From Acidimicrobiales bacterium (lineage in GTDB: Bacteria; Actinomycetota; Acidimicrobiia; Acidimicrobiales; Aldehydirespiratoraceae), in contig JAJCXY010000115.1 of NCBI GenBank assembly GCA_029263215.1, positions 1 to 51,533 of the forward strand: a stretch of DNA of 51,533 bases. Reading direction: 5' to 3'. The notes under the pieces were generated by a model. The model saw nothing but the letters and a program-made list of their open reading frames with translations, ran no database searches and had not been told where the DNA came from. A program made the position numbers and the translations under genes. This document shows, one piece after another, positions 1-8,665 of the stretch (positions are counted from its first letter, which is position 1; the number at the start of each line of letters is the position of its first letter).

Positions 1-146
1 GCGGCGTCTTCCTTGGCTCGCTCCGCCTTCTTGACCCGCTTCTCGCGGCGGGTCCGCTCACGGTCGGCATCGACGTACTCGTTGTAGAGCGTGAGGGCAG
101 CGGTGGTCTCGTCATCGAGGACCGGGGCGGAATCGTTCTCGGGCAT
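1..146 (-). CDS. Hypothetical protein, N-terminal fragment (cut by window edge)
   Basis: The ATG at 146 (minus strand) opens a frame that runs off the left edge, giving about 48 residues. It begins MPENDSAPVLDDE and then becomes very basic and acidic (RERTRREKRVKKAERAKEDAA), which looks like a charged helix or coiled coil. No family is recognisable from this fragment. It lies 53 bases downstream of the dehydrogenase stop on the same strand, so it may be the last gene of the MFS-dehydrogenase operon. High GC at third codon positions supports real coding. Confidence 0.55.
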   Translation of the reverse strand, partial: MPENDSAPVLDDETTAALTLYNEYVDADRERTRREKRVKKAERAKEDA

Positions 147-199
147 GGGCACCATTCTGGCCGGTCGGACGCTGAGTCACGACACGGTCCGGGAGGGTT

Positions 200-1399
200 T
201 CAGGAATCAGACGTTGGCAGACCGCGATGGCGTTCGTCGCGGAGATCGAACGCGATCTTCACTCCGCCGCGTCGACCGGCCTCTGCGGCGTGACCGAGAG
301 CCTCGCGGTAGCGGTCGAGCGGGTAGGTGGCCGACACCAACTTGTCGAACGGAACCTTCCCTGCCAGCTCCATCGCCAGCGCAAAGCTGGTGGTGCGGCG
401 ACCATCGGCGAGAGTTTCGGTGCCGTAGGTGTAGGTGCCGACGAGTTCGGTCTCGCGATGCCACAAGGGAGTGAGGTCGAGATCGACCGCGCCGGGCATT
501 CCGAGCAGGACCACCCGCCCTCGAGGGCGACAGATCGAGATCGCGTCGGCGATGGAATCGGCGGAACCGACCGCATCGATCACCACGTCGGCGCCACCGG
601 AGAGCCGTGGCCCGATCATGAACGATCCGGTTGCGCGCCGGACCGCACGGGCGAGTTCGCCGGGCGCACACACGATGTCGGCGCCGAACTCTTCGGCCAG
701 TTCTCGCTGGACCGGATACTTGGCGCCGATCATGATCGATCCCGGATCGGTGAGATGGCGAAGCGCGGCCACGGTGACGAGTCCCATCGGTCCCGCCCCG
801 ATCACGGCCACGGTGTCGCCCTCGTTGACGCCGGCTCGCAGGGCGGCATGAACGCCGCCGGCCACCGGTTCGATGGTGACCGCGAGCTCATCGCTCATCC
901 AATCGGGCACCTCGTGGAGCTGGGACGGATGAGCAACGAACTCTGTGGCCCACCCTCCTCCCGTGCTTTCACAGAACCCGGTTTGGAGCCCCGGCTCGAG
1001 ATGTCCGCACGTGAGGTGGCGGTAGTCGTTGCCGTCGCCGGGCGAGGCACCCGGGAACGGGAGTTCGAAGCCGCGAGAAGCATGGCCGAGAACCGGCTCG
1101 AGGATGACCCGCCCGCCATCGGCGGTGTCGCCAACGACCTCGTGGCCGGGGATGAACGGGAACGACACGAAGTCGTCGAAGTAGCGAGACGCGTGACCAT
1201 CGATGGTGGAAAGGTCGGATCCGCAGATCCCGGCCAGGCGGGGCCAGACCCGAACCCAGTCGTCGGCGGGCAGAGTTGGGCCCTTGTCGTCGACCAGGGA
1301 GAGCGGCCCCACGGCACCTCCGGCGCCGGGGCGCAGCTTCGATGCAAGCATCGCCGCCGCATAGCGGCCTTCGTTACGGCTGAATCGGAGGGCCTTCAC
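200..1399 (-). CDS. Zinc-type alcohol dehydrogenase (MDR superfamily)
   Basis: A 399-residue medium-chain dehydrogenase/reductase, probably an NAD(P)-dependent alcohol or polyol dehydrogenase. The catalytic-zinc part is visible as GICGSDL followed by GHEVVGD, and the Rossmann glycine motif reads VIGAGPMGL. The usual four-cysteine structural-zinc lobe is replaced by a long segment with only two cysteines (TCGHLEPG...GFCEST). I chose the GTG at 1399 because the protein then begins VKALRFSRNEG, as family members do, and because this GTG overlaps the stop of the upstream MFS gene (GTGA at 1396-1399), implying translational coupling. The substrate cannot be read from sequence. Confidence 0.85.
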   Translation of the reverse strand: MKALRFSRNEGRYAAAMLASKLRPGAGGAVGPLSLVDDKGPTLPADDWVRVWPRLAGICGSDLSTIDGHASRYFDDFVSFPFIPGHEVVGDTADGGRVILEPVLGHASRGFELPFPGASPGDGNDYRHLTCGHLEPGLQTGFCESTGGGWATEFVAHPSQLHEVPDWMSDELAVTIEPVAGGVHAALRAGVNEGDTVAVIGAGPMGLVTVAALRHLTDPGSIMIGAKYPVQRELAEEFGADIVCAPGELARAVRRATGSFMIGPRLSGGADVVIDAVGSADSIADAISICRPRGRVVLLGMPGAVDLDLTPLWHRETELVGTYTYGTETLADGRRTTSFALAMELAGKVPFDKLVSATYPLDRYREALGHAAEAGRRGGVKIAFDLRDERHRGLPTSDS

Positions 1400-2841
1400 G
1401 GGGCGGATGGTACCGGCTCGACCCGGGTGCGCACTAGATGTACCGCGGATGGGATGGCCAGAGCCATGGCTGCGGTGCACACCAGGAGTGTCCAGCTGTA
1501 ACCCGCAGCGAGGGCATCGGCCACCGAACTATCGACCCCGGTAGCGTCGCTGCCGAGCAGATCGCGCACCGCTTCGACGTCGCCGATTCGTCGATCAACG
1601 GTCCCGAAAAGGACGACGCCGGCGAGTCCGACTCCGTAGGTGATCCCGATCGTGCGCATGAACTGGTGGGCGGCGTTGATTCGCCCCATCTCGGTGATCG
1701 GGATTCTGTGTTGAAGGGTGGCGACGCCGGTAGTAGACACCGCTCCGATCGTGCTCCCGACGCCGAACAACAAGAAGAAGATCAAGGGAAGTGGGGCATC
1801 GAACGCGACCGCGAGGGTAGTGAGGCCGAGCATCGGTGCTGCGAGCGATGCGCCGACCATGATGATCGTTTCGCTGCGGAACCGACGCTGCAGGCGGCTG
1901 GCGGCGAACGCGCTCAGCGACCAGCCAACGGAGTGAAACACGATGGAGAATGCGGCAAGGCTGGAAGACGTCCCCCGTGCGCCGCGCATGTAGACCGGAA
2001 GAAAGGCGAATGCTCCGAGTGCGGCTCCGATGACCAGCGTCGATGTGAGGTGGATGGGCCGATACCTCGAGTGCAGGAGGTGGTGGAGACGCATCACCGG
2101 TTGAGGCGCGCGGTTTGCATGCCTCACATAGGCGACCAGGCCGATTCCGCTGATGGCGAAGGCGACTGCGGCCACTTCGATCGATCCCTCGACGCTGGCC
2201 AGAGCAGCGGTACTGATCACACTGATGAGGGCAATACCGCGCATATCGATGCGGACCGACTCGGTGTCGGGCTGGCGATCGGGGAGGGCCCTCCAAGCGA
2301 GGAGAGCGGCGAACGCGGCGACCGGTACGTTGAAGGCGAAGATGCCGCGCCAACCAATGACCGTCACCAGGGAGGCGGCGATGGTGGGGCCGGCGACGCT
2401 GGTGACCCCCCACACGGTGGATGTTGCCGCGAATACCCGAGGCCGTAGGTCGCTTGCGAAGGAGAGGCCGATGGCCGACATGACGACGGTCATCAGGGTG
2501 CCGGCTGCGAGTCCCTGGAAGGCGCGGCCCAAGATGAGCCAGGCCATCGTCGGCGCCGCGGCGCACGTGATCGATGTAACCATGAATGCCGAGACAGACC
2601 AGCGGAAGACCCTCCGCGGTCCGAGTCCGTCCACCAAGGGTCCAGCAAACAAGATGGCCACACCGGACGTGAGGAGCTCAACCGAGATCGTCCACGGGAG
2701 TAGGGCCACGTTGCCCAGGTCGTTGCCAACCTCGGGCAGCGCCGCCGACACCGCGAGGTTGTTGTAGGCGATGATTCCGACGCTCGCGAGAACAGCAAAG
2801 GTGGTGGGACGGTTGGAGCGATCGAACAGTGACTCTGTCAC
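1396..2841 (-). CDS. MFS transporter, DHA2-like drug/solute exporter
   Basis: A 481-residue integral membrane protein with about 14 hydrophobic segments. It opens with a first transmembrane helix (TTFAVLASVGIIAYNNLAV), followed by a DHA-type motif A region (GPLVDGLGPRRVFRWS). Length and layout fit the 14-helix proton-driven exporters. The GTG at 2841 gives VTESLFDRSNRP just before helix 1; the frame stays open upstream, but that extension is basic, low in hydrophobicity and overlaps the divergent peptidase gene. The stop overlaps the GTG of the dehydrogenase, so the two are probably one operon. Substrate unknown. Confidence 0.82.
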   Translation of the reverse strand: MTESLFDRSNRPTTFAVLASVGIIAYNNLAVSAALPEVGNDLGNVALLPWTISVELLTSGVAILFAGPLVDGLGPRRVFRWSVSAFMVTSITCAAAPTMAWLILGRAFQGLAAGTLMTVVMSAIGLSFASDLRPRVFAATSTVWGVTSVAGPTIAASLVTVIGWRGIFAFNVPVAAFAALLAWRALPDRQPDTESVRIDMRGIALISVISTAALASVEGSIEVAAVAFAISGIGLVAYVRHANRAPQPVMRLHHLLHSRYRPIHLTSTLVIGAALGAFAFLPVYMRGARGTSSSLAAFSIVFHSVGWSLSAFAASRLQRRFRSETIIMVGASLAAPMLGLTTLAVAFDAPLPLIFFLLFGVGSTIGAVSTTGVATLQHRIPITEMGRINAAHQFMRTIGITYGVGLAGVVLFGTVDRRIGDVEAVRDLLGSDATGVDSSVADALAAGYSWTLLVCTAAMALAIPSAVHLVRTRVEPVPSAP

Positions 2842-2964
2842 TCGGCTGACGCTACCGGTGACACCCCGCGAGGGCGTATTTGTCAACCGCTGGAGGCCCC
2901 GTCGACCAAGCCCGAGACCAGCCCGTAGCATCCGGTCACACCGAAGTCCGCGAAAGGGCTGTGA

Positions 2965-5076
2965 ATGAGTTCGACTTCGTTTCCCCGCCGGCAGGCCGTC
3001 ACCCGACGGTTCACGCTGGGCGCCCCTCGCGACATTCGCGTCGGGTCTGACGGTCGACGGGTGGCATTCCTGCGCTCCAACGGCCCGGAGGATCCGGTCA
3101 ACCGACTCTGGGTCTTCGATGTCGAGTCCGGCTCGGAGCGGCTGGTGGTCGATCCCGTCGCGATGGGTGCCGCAGAGGCCGATCTTCCGGCCGAGGAACG
3201 CGCCCGCCGTGAAAGGGCGCGGGAGTCTGGCGGTGGGATCGTGGCCTTCGATGCCGACTCCGATCTCGGGCTGGCGACGTTTGCCTTGGGGGGACAAGTC
3301 GGGCGGGTTGATCTGGTCAGCGGCGAGATGGAGTTGTTGGCCACGGTCGCAGGTGCCTTCGATCCTCGCCTCTCACCCGACGGCGAGCACGTTGGATATG
3401 TCGCCGGCGCCGAGCTACGCGTGGTCGACAGCTCGGGGGATCGCGTCGTCGCCGCCGAGCACGGTGACACCGTCTCGTGGGGCTCATCGGAGTTCGTGGC
3501 GGGAGAGGAGATGGGTCGTACCCGCGGGTTCTGGTGGGCCCCGGGAAGTGACCGCCTGCTCGTGGAACGGGTCGACGTCGCCCCCGTCACCCAATGGTGG
3601 ATCTCGGCGCCGGTCAGCCCGGATCAGGCTCCGTCCGCCATCCGATACCCGGCCGCCGGCACCGCCAACGCCCATGTCGCCCTCGCCATCTTCGGAGTCG
3701 ACGGCACCGACAGGGTCGACATCGAGTGGAACGATGGTGAGTGGGAATACCTCGCGGACGTCTCCTGGGATATCGAAGGCCTGATCCTCACCGTGCAGAG
3801 TCGCGACCAGCGCACCCTCGCCGTACTCGAGGTCGACCCGGCCCGCGGTTCGGTTTCGGAGCGGTACCGGATCTCCGATGAGCACTGGGTCGAGTTGGTT
3901 CCGGGTGTGCCGCGGCTCAACGAGGGCCGATTGATCACGGTCGAGGACCGTGGTGAAGCCCGCCGCCTGTGTGTCGACGGCACCCCCCTCACCGGCGACG
4001 AGTTGCAGGTGCGCAGGGTCATCAGTGCCGACGATCGTGGCATCGTGGCGCTCGTCTCCACCGACTCGACCACGATCGATGTCGCTCTGATCGGCTGGGA
4101 CGGACCTGTCTCCATCCAGACCGCGGGAGATGGTGTTCATACCGTGGTCGAGGGTGGCGGAACGGAGGTGCGAACCAGTCGTCACCTCGAGCCGACCCTC
4201 GGCGGCCCGGAGGTGCATCGAGCCGGCCAGGTGGTGGGCACCCTGGCCGATCACGCGGAACGGCCTGCGATGAAACTCAACGTCACGCTCAGTCGGCTGG
4301 GAGACCGCTCACTCGCCAGCGCCCTGCTCCTGCCCGAGGGCCATGATGGAACCCCGCTGCCCGTGCTGGTCGACCCCTACGGAGGCCCTCATGCCCTGCG
4401 GGTCCAGAAGGCAGCAGGGCTCTACCACTCCAGCCAATGGTTCGCCGATCAGGGTTTCGCGGTGCTCGTGGTGGACGGGCGGGGAACACCGGGGCGCGGA
4501 CCCGCATTCGAGAGGGAAGTGAGAGGCGATCTCGCCGGCCCCGTGCTCGACGACCAGATCGATGCTCTTCATGTGGCGGCCGAGATGGAGCCATCCCTCG
4601 ATCTCTCGCGGGTGGCCATACGAGGCTGGTCGTTCGGTGGCTACCTGGCCGCTCTCGCGGTGATGCGTCGACCGGATGTGTTCCACGCGGCTCTGGCTGG
4701 TGCTCCGGTCACGGATTGGCGTCTCTACGACACTCATTACACGGAGCGATATCTCGGTCACCCCGAGATCGAGCCGGCCAACTATGAGCGAACCGATCTG
4801 TGTGCCGCGCCTGCCGCGATGGGCGATCGCCCGATTCGTCCCCTGATGCTCATCCACGGCTTGGCCGACGACAATGTTGTTGCCGCCCACACCCTCCAGC
4901 TGTCGCGGGCGTTACTGGAGGCAGGCCAGCCCCACACCGTGCTCCCACTTTCGGGCGTGACCCACATGACACCTCAGGAAGAGGTGGCCGAGAACCTCCT
5001 TCTCGTCCAGCTCGCGTTCCTCCGCCAGGCTCTCGGGCTGGGCGATCCGGACCGAGAAGCTGAGGCCACCCCTTGA
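2965..5076 (+). CDS. S9 family serine peptidase (prolyl oligopeptidase / DPP-IV-like)
   Basis: A 703-residue protein with an N-terminal beta-propeller-like half (roughly residues 1-430, rich in repeats such as LSPDGEHVGYVAG) and a C-terminal alpha/beta-hydrolase domain. The catalytic triad is visible: Ser556 in GWSFGGYL, Asp635 in IHGLADDNV and His667 in SGVTHMTP, in the order and spacing of the DPP-IV branch of S9. It should release dipeptides or cleave after proline in short peptides. No signal peptide is evident, so it is probably cytoplasmic. The start is supported by an AAAGGG ribosome site six bases before ATG. It is transcribed divergently from the MFS gene. Confidence 0.9.
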   Translation: MSSTSFPRRQAVTRRFTLGAPRDIRVGSDGRRVAFLRSNGPEDPVNRLWVFDVESGSERLVVDPVAMGAAEADLPAEERARRERARESGGGIVAFDADSDLGLATFALGGQVGRVDLVSGEMELLATVAGAFDPRLSPDGEHVGYVAGAELRVVDSSGDRVVAAEHGDTVSWGSSEFVAGEEMGRTRGFWWAPGSDRLLVERVDVAPVTQWWISAPVSPDQAPSAIRYPAAGTANAHVALAIFGVDGTDRVDIEWNDGEWEYLADVSWDIEGLILTVQSRDQRTLAVLEVDPARGSVSERYRISDEHWVELVPGVPRLNEGRLITVEDRGEARRLCVDGTPLTGDELQVRRVISADDRGIVALVSTDSTTIDVALIGWDGPVSIQTAGDGVHTVVEGGGTEVRTSRHLEPTLGGPEVHRAGQVVGTLADHAERPAMKLNVTLSRLGDRSLASALLLPEGHDGTPLPVLVDPYGGPHALRVQKAAGLYHSSQWFADQGFAVLVVDGRGTPGRGPAFEREVRGDLAGPVLDDQIDALHVAAEMEPSLDLSRVAIRGWSFGGYLAALAVMRRPDVFHAALAGAPVTDWRLYDTHYTERYLGHPEIEPANYERTDLCAAPAAMGDRPIRPLMLIHGLADDNVVAAHTLQLSRALLEAGQPHTVLPLSGVTHMTPQEEVAENLLLVQLAFLRQALGLGDPDREAEATP

Positions 5077-5232
5077 CGTAACCGCCCCGGCGGCGCAACA
5101 TAGGCCCCGCCTACACACTGCGGGAGACCGAGTGTGAACGTACCGAGACCCCTGTGGTCTTGGAATGCGGGGCGATGGTGCCCACCCATGGGGGAGGAGG
5201 TGCGTACCATCGCCGCCGCTCCAATCGATCGG

Positions 5233-6018
5233 TCAGATCGCGGTCCAGCCACCATCGACATAGAGCACATGACCGGTGACGAAGCTCGATGCCGAGCTGG
5301 CCAGGAACAGCATCGCTCCGTCGAGTTCGCCCTCGACCCCGGGTCGGCCCATTGGTGCCCCTCCGCGCATATAGGCCTCCCCACCCTCATGGCCGAACAT
5401 CTCGGTATTCATCTCGGTGGCGAACCAGCCGGGAGCGATCGCATTGACCCGCACGCCTCGTCGAGCCCACTGGGAAGCGAGCTCGCGGGTGAGATTGTGG
5501 AGCCCGCCCTTGGCCGCCGCATAGCCGGGTACGCGCAGCTTGCCGCCACCCACCAGACCGAGCACCGAACCGATGTTGACGATCGAAGCAGGCTGCTCGA
5601 CGGCAATCGCCGCTCGTGCGACCTCACGGGCGAGAGCAAAAGGCGCCACCAGATCGATTTCTATCTCGTGGCGGAAGGCGTCGGTGTCGAACTCGAGGGC
5701 AGGGGCCACCTGGGAGATGCCGGCATTGTTGATCAGAACATCGATCCGGCCCGTGGCCTCCAGCGCAGACTCCACACATCCTTCCGGCCCGCCGGCCGCG
5801 GTGAGGTCGACGGGCACAGCCACTGAGCCGGGTATCTCCTCGACAAGTGCATCGAGTCGTTCCAATCTGCGTGCTGCGAGCACGACAGTGGCACCCGCGG
5901 CCGCGGCAACTCTGGCGAAGCGGGCGCCGAGGCCCGAACTTGCACCGGTGATGAGCACCACCCGATCGTCGAGTCGAAACTGGGCGAGGGGGTCGATCGG
6001 GGCGGTGGTGTCGCTCAT
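5233..6018 (-). CDS. SDR family NAD(P)-dependent oxidoreductase
   Basis: A 261-residue classical short-chain dehydrogenase/reductase. The cofactor motif is TGASSGLG (residues ~25-32), followed by NNAG, the catalytic serine region NIGSVLG and the YAAAK active-site motif. It resembles FabG-like 3-oxoacyl or sugar reductases; the substrate is not deducible. Its ATG overlaps the stop of the molybdate transporter ATPase (ATGA at 6015-6018), making it the last gene of that operon, which is an unexpected partner. The 156 bases between its stop and the convergent peptidase gene contain only weak inverted repeats. Confidence 0.88.
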   Translation of the reverse strand: MSDTTAPIDPLAQFRLDDRVVLITGASSGLGARFARVAAAAGATVVLAARRLERLDALVEEIPGSVAVPVDLTAAGGPEGCVESALEATGRIDVLINNAGISQVAPALEFDTDAFRHEIEIDLVAPFALAREVARAAIAVEQPASIVNIGSVLGLVGGGKLRVPGYAAAKGGLHNLTRELASQWARRGVRVNAIAPGWFATEMNTEMFGHEGGEAYMRGGAPMGRPGVEGELDGAMLFLASSASSFVTGHVLYVDGGWTAI

Positions 6019-6659
6019 GGTCTTGGAGTTTGGCGCACGCGGTCGTCCGCGAACGAGACCAGTGATTCGGCGTCGAGCGTGTCGGCTGGATCGTGGCTCA
6101 CCCAGACGACGGTCGGTGACGGCGCGGCCATGAGGAGATGGCGGATGCCTGATCGGCTCTCGTCGTCGATGGAGGCGAGTGGCTCGTCGAGCAGGAGCAC
6201 TTCGGGTTCGGCGACGAGCGCCCGAGCGATGGCCACCCGCTGGCGCTGGCCTCCTGAGAGTTGAGAAGGCCGTCGAGCGGCGAATTCATCCATCCCTACC
6301 TCCTGGAGAGCGACGGTGGCGCGGTCGGCAGCGGTGGCGCGGTCGATGCCCTGGCGGCGAAGCGGGAAGGAGACATTGTCAATTGCTCGAAGTTGGGGAA
6401 AGAGCCGATGGTCCTGGAACACGACGGCGGTGGACCGTTCGTGGGCGGCAACGAAGACACTTCCGGCGTCGTCGACGAGTCGGTGCCCGATATGGATCGT
6501 TCCCCTCTCGAGTGCTTCCAGACCTGCGATGAGGCGGAGCAGGGTGGTTTTGCCGGCACCATTCGGGCCGATCACCGCGGTGCGGCCGACATCGATGTCG
6601 ACGTCGAGATCGAGGGTGAAGCTGTCGCGGGAGACGGTGCCGTCGATTCGGATGGTCAT
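6015..6659 (-). CDS. modC: Molybdate ABC transporter ATP-binding protein
   Basis: A 214-residue ABC ATPase that powers molybdate (or tungstate) uptake with ModA and ModB. Walker A is GPNGAGKTT, the signature is LSGGQRQR, Walker B is VLLLDEP, and the H-loop is VSHD. It is shorter than E. coli ModC (about 350 residues) because it lacks the C-terminal Mop/TOBE domain; a Mop domain instead sits on the regulator at the head of the operon. The start overlaps the modB stop by ATGA (6656-6659) and the stop overlaps the SDR gene. The assignment to molybdate rests on the ModA and Mop neighbours. Confidence 0.88.
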   Translation of the reverse strand: MTIRIDGTVSRDSFTLDLDVDIDVGRTAVIGPNGAGKTTLLRLIAGLEALERGTIHIGHRLVDDAGSVFVAAHERSTAVVFQDHRLFPQLRAIDNVSFPLRRQGIDRATAADRATVALQEVGMDEFAARRPSQLSGGQRQRVAIARALVAEPEVLLLDEPLASIDDESRSGIRHLLMAAPSPTVVWVSHDPADTLDAESLVSFADDRVRQTPRP

Positions 6660-7444
6660 CGCGGTAGCCAGCTTCCCCTGAGGGCGACGAGCACCCCGAG
6701 GCTGATGCTCAAGAGCAGCACACTGATGGCGAGGGCGGACGCAGGGTCGCTCTCGAGGGCCACGAAGGTTTGGAGGGGAAGGGTGCGCGTGCGCCCGCCG
6801 AGGTTGCCGGCAAAAGTGATTGTTGCGCCGAACTCACCGAGGGCCCGGGCCCAGGCGAGAGCGAGCCCGGCCCCGACCGACTCTCGCGCCGCGGGCACCG
6901 TGACATGGATGAATGTCGCCAGAGGAGTGGCACCGGCGGTGGCGGCCGCCTCTTCGAGGTCGGTGCCGTTCTGCCGTAGAGCTCCCTCGACGGTGGTGAC
7001 GAAGAAGGGCAGGGCGACGAAAGTTGCCGCGATGATCGCTCCAGCGGTGGTGAAGGGAAGGGTGACGTCGAACCAGCGGTCGAGCCACTGGCCCACGAGT
7101 CCCCGTCGGCCCAACGCGAACAACAAGGCCGTGCCCCCGACGACGGGTGGCAGGACCATCGGCAACATGACGACCGCGCGGACGATGCGCTGACCGGGGA
7201 GATCGACCCGGGCCAGGAGCCAGGCGAGCGGTAGCCCGAGGATGAGGCAGAGGATCGCCGCGCTCGAGCTGACGACAGCGGAAACTCTCACCGCTTCGAG
7301 CACGGTTTCGTCGGTCAGCCGGTCGATCAGACTCGACCAGGGGGCGCGCTGGAGCAGACCCACTATCGGCAGAGCAAGCAGGAGCAGGGCCAGCCCGGCG
7401 GGGGCGACCAGAGCGGCGGGGTGGCGAACCGGGGCCTTGCTCAT
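6656..7444 (-). CDS. modB: Molybdate ABC transporter permease
   Basis: A 262-residue inner-membrane permease with about five to six hydrophobic helices. The cytoplasmic EAA loop that docks on the ATPase is visible (EEAAATAGATPLATFIHV), followed by LGEFGATITFAGN, a sequence typical of ModB/CysTW permeases. It overlaps modA upstream (ATGA at 7441-7444) and modC downstream, so the three should be translated in step. Sulfate-type permeases are the closest alternative; the ModA-Mop context favours molybdate or tungstate. Confidence 0.9.
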   Translation of the reverse strand: MSKAPVRHPAALVAPAGLALLLLALPIVGLLQRAPWSSLIDRLTDETVLEAVRVSAVVSSSAAILCLILGLPLAWLLARVDLPGQRIVRAVVMLPMVLPPVVGGTALLFALGRRGLVGQWLDRWFDVTLPFTTAGAIIAATFVALPFFVTTVEGALRQNGTDLEEAAATAGATPLATFIHVTVPAARESVGAGLALAWARALGEFGATITFAGNLGGRTRTLPLQTFVALESDPASALAISVLLLSISLGVLVALRGSWLPR

Positions 7445-8178
7445 GGGAGCCCGAACCCGTCATCGGAGAGAATTCTCCGTCCCGTGGCGGTCAGGATCAG
7501 GTCGACGAGGGAGCGGGCCTGGCTGGTCGGTGATTCTCCGATGAGGGCGAGGAAGTACCGGTTGGTGTGCTCATCGAGCCGTTGGGTCGACGGGGTGTTC
7601 ACCGTCTCGAGCTCGAGGGCTGCGGCGTCGGTGCGATAGATCAGCCCGGCATCGATCTCGCCCAGCTGGATCTTGGATGCGAGCGCTCTGACACTGAGCT
7701 CCTCGGTGTCGGGCTCGAGGCTCAGCCCGGCGGCGTCCATCGCCGCGATGGCAAGGGCACCACAGGGCACGTCGACGGCGCAGGCACCGATGAGAAGGGT
7801 TGGGTCGGTGAGGTCGACGAGATCGGTGACGTCGCCGGGGTTACCGGGAGCGAGGGCGACAACGAGACTGTTGGTGGCGATGACAACGGGCGCTTCGTTT
7901 ACTCGGCCGCTGGCGACCGCCCGGTCCATTGTCGCTTCGTCTGCGGTGATCAAGACGTCGGCATCGACTCCTGATTCGAGCTGGGCGATGAGGCTGGGTG
8001 AGCCTGCGATCACGAGCTCCAGGTCGAGGCTCGGGTTTGTGGTTTCAGCGGCCTGGCTGATCTCGTCGAGCACGTCTGACGTCGACGACGCCGCCAGCAC
8101 GATCACAGAGCTCGAGTCCGCGGATCCGCACGCCGAGGCGACGAGGACCGCGGCGCCGATCAGGCCTGTCTTGATCAC
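7441..8178 (-). CDS. modA: Molybdate ABC transporter substrate-binding lipoprotein
   Basis: A 245-residue extracytoplasmic oxyanion-binding protein. It has a lipoprotein signal (hydrophobic GLIGAAVLV then ASAC, lipidated Cys17), followed by the ModA-style start of the mature domain, VIVLAASSTSDVLDEI. Other landmarks are SGVDADVLITAD and GEIDAGLIYRTDA, which line the oxyanion pocket in this family. It is anchored outside the membrane and delivers molybdate to ModBC. The start overlaps the regulator stop (ATGA at 8175-8178). Tungstate is an equally possible ligand from sequence alone. Confidence 0.9.
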   Translation of the reverse strand: MIKTGLIGAAVLVASACGSADSSSVIVLAASSTSDVLDEISQAAETTNPSLDLELVIAGSPSLIAQLESGVDADVLITADEATMDRAVASGRVNEAPVVIATNSLVVALAPGNPGDVTDLVDLTDPTLLIGACAVDVPCGALAIAAMDAAGLSLEPDTEELSVRALASKIQLGEIDAGLIYRTDAAALELETVNTPSTQRLDEHTNRYFLALIGESPTSQARSLVDLILTATGRRILSDDGFGLP

Positions 8179-8567
8179 GTGGGTTTCTCGATGACGACGT
8201 TGGTTGACTTGATGGTGGCAACCGCGGGGACTCCGGGTTCGAGCCCGAGCGCGTCGACGGCCTCTGCGGAGATGAGTGACACCACACGATGAGGGCCGGC
8301 CTGGATCTCGACCTGGGCCATGACGGTGTCGCGAACGACGCGGGTGATGAGGCCGGGGAATCGATTGCGAGCCGACACCGCTCGGCCATCGTCGAGAGGT
8401 GATTCGCCGAGTTCCAGAGCGAGGCGGGCAAGGGCCGTCCCCTCGATCTCCCTCTGTCCTCCTTCGGTACGAACCGTTTCGATCCGACCCTGGTCGGCCC
8501 AGCGGCGCACGGTGTCGGCGCTGACCCCGAGAAGTTGAGCGGCCTGGCCTAGTCGAAAGCGGTGCAT
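8175..8567 (-). CDS. MerR-type HTH protein with C-terminal Mop (molybdate-binding) domain
   Basis: A 130-residue protein joining a MerR/excisionase-like helix-turn-helix (FRLGQAAQLLGVSADTVRRW, near the N terminus) to a Mop/TOBE domain (residues ~65-130; VMAQVEIQAG...IKSTNVVI) that binds molybdate or tungstate oxyanions. It probably acts as a small one-component sensor of intracellular molybdate, doing the job of ModE for its own operon. The ATG at 8567 places the HTH at the usual position; a TTG 18 bases upstream would add six residues. It heads a chain of four ATGA overlaps through modA, modB, modC and the SDR gene. Confidence 0.85.
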   Translation of the reverse strand: MHRFRLGQAAQLLGVSADTVRRWADQGRIETVRTEGGQREIEGTALARLALELGESPLDDGRAVSARNRFPGLITRVVRDTVMAQVEIQAGPHRVVSLISAEAVDALGLEPGVPAVATIKSTNVVIEKPT

Positions 8568-8665
8568 TCGAAGAAAACTAGTCAAATCTCTTGCATTTGC
8601 CTACTTTCGACGAGAGTCACGTCACGATCCACCGTCGAAGGGCCTGACAGAAATAGCGTCGACCC
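8568..8665. promoter_or_regulatory. Divergent intergenic region between the mod operon and mscS
   Basis: These 98 bases must hold the promoters for both the molybdate operon (leftward) and the MscS gene (rightward). The stretch around 8573-8612 is clearly more AT-rich than its surroundings and contains the palindrome ACTAGT (8577-8582) close to the regulator start. A TTGACT on the minus strand also lies here. I cannot define -10/-35 boxes or a Mop-regulator operator with confidence. Confidence 0.35.

Noticed and set aside
2842-3297. N-terminal extension of the minus-strand MFS gene up to 3297
   Set aside because: The extension is polar, has no family similarity and overlaps the start of the clearly real S9 peptidase; the GTG at 2841 fits the first membrane helix.
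5077-5232. Possible terminator between the S9 peptidase and the SDR gene
   Set aside because: Only 5-6 bp imperfect inverted repeats and no T-run are visible.
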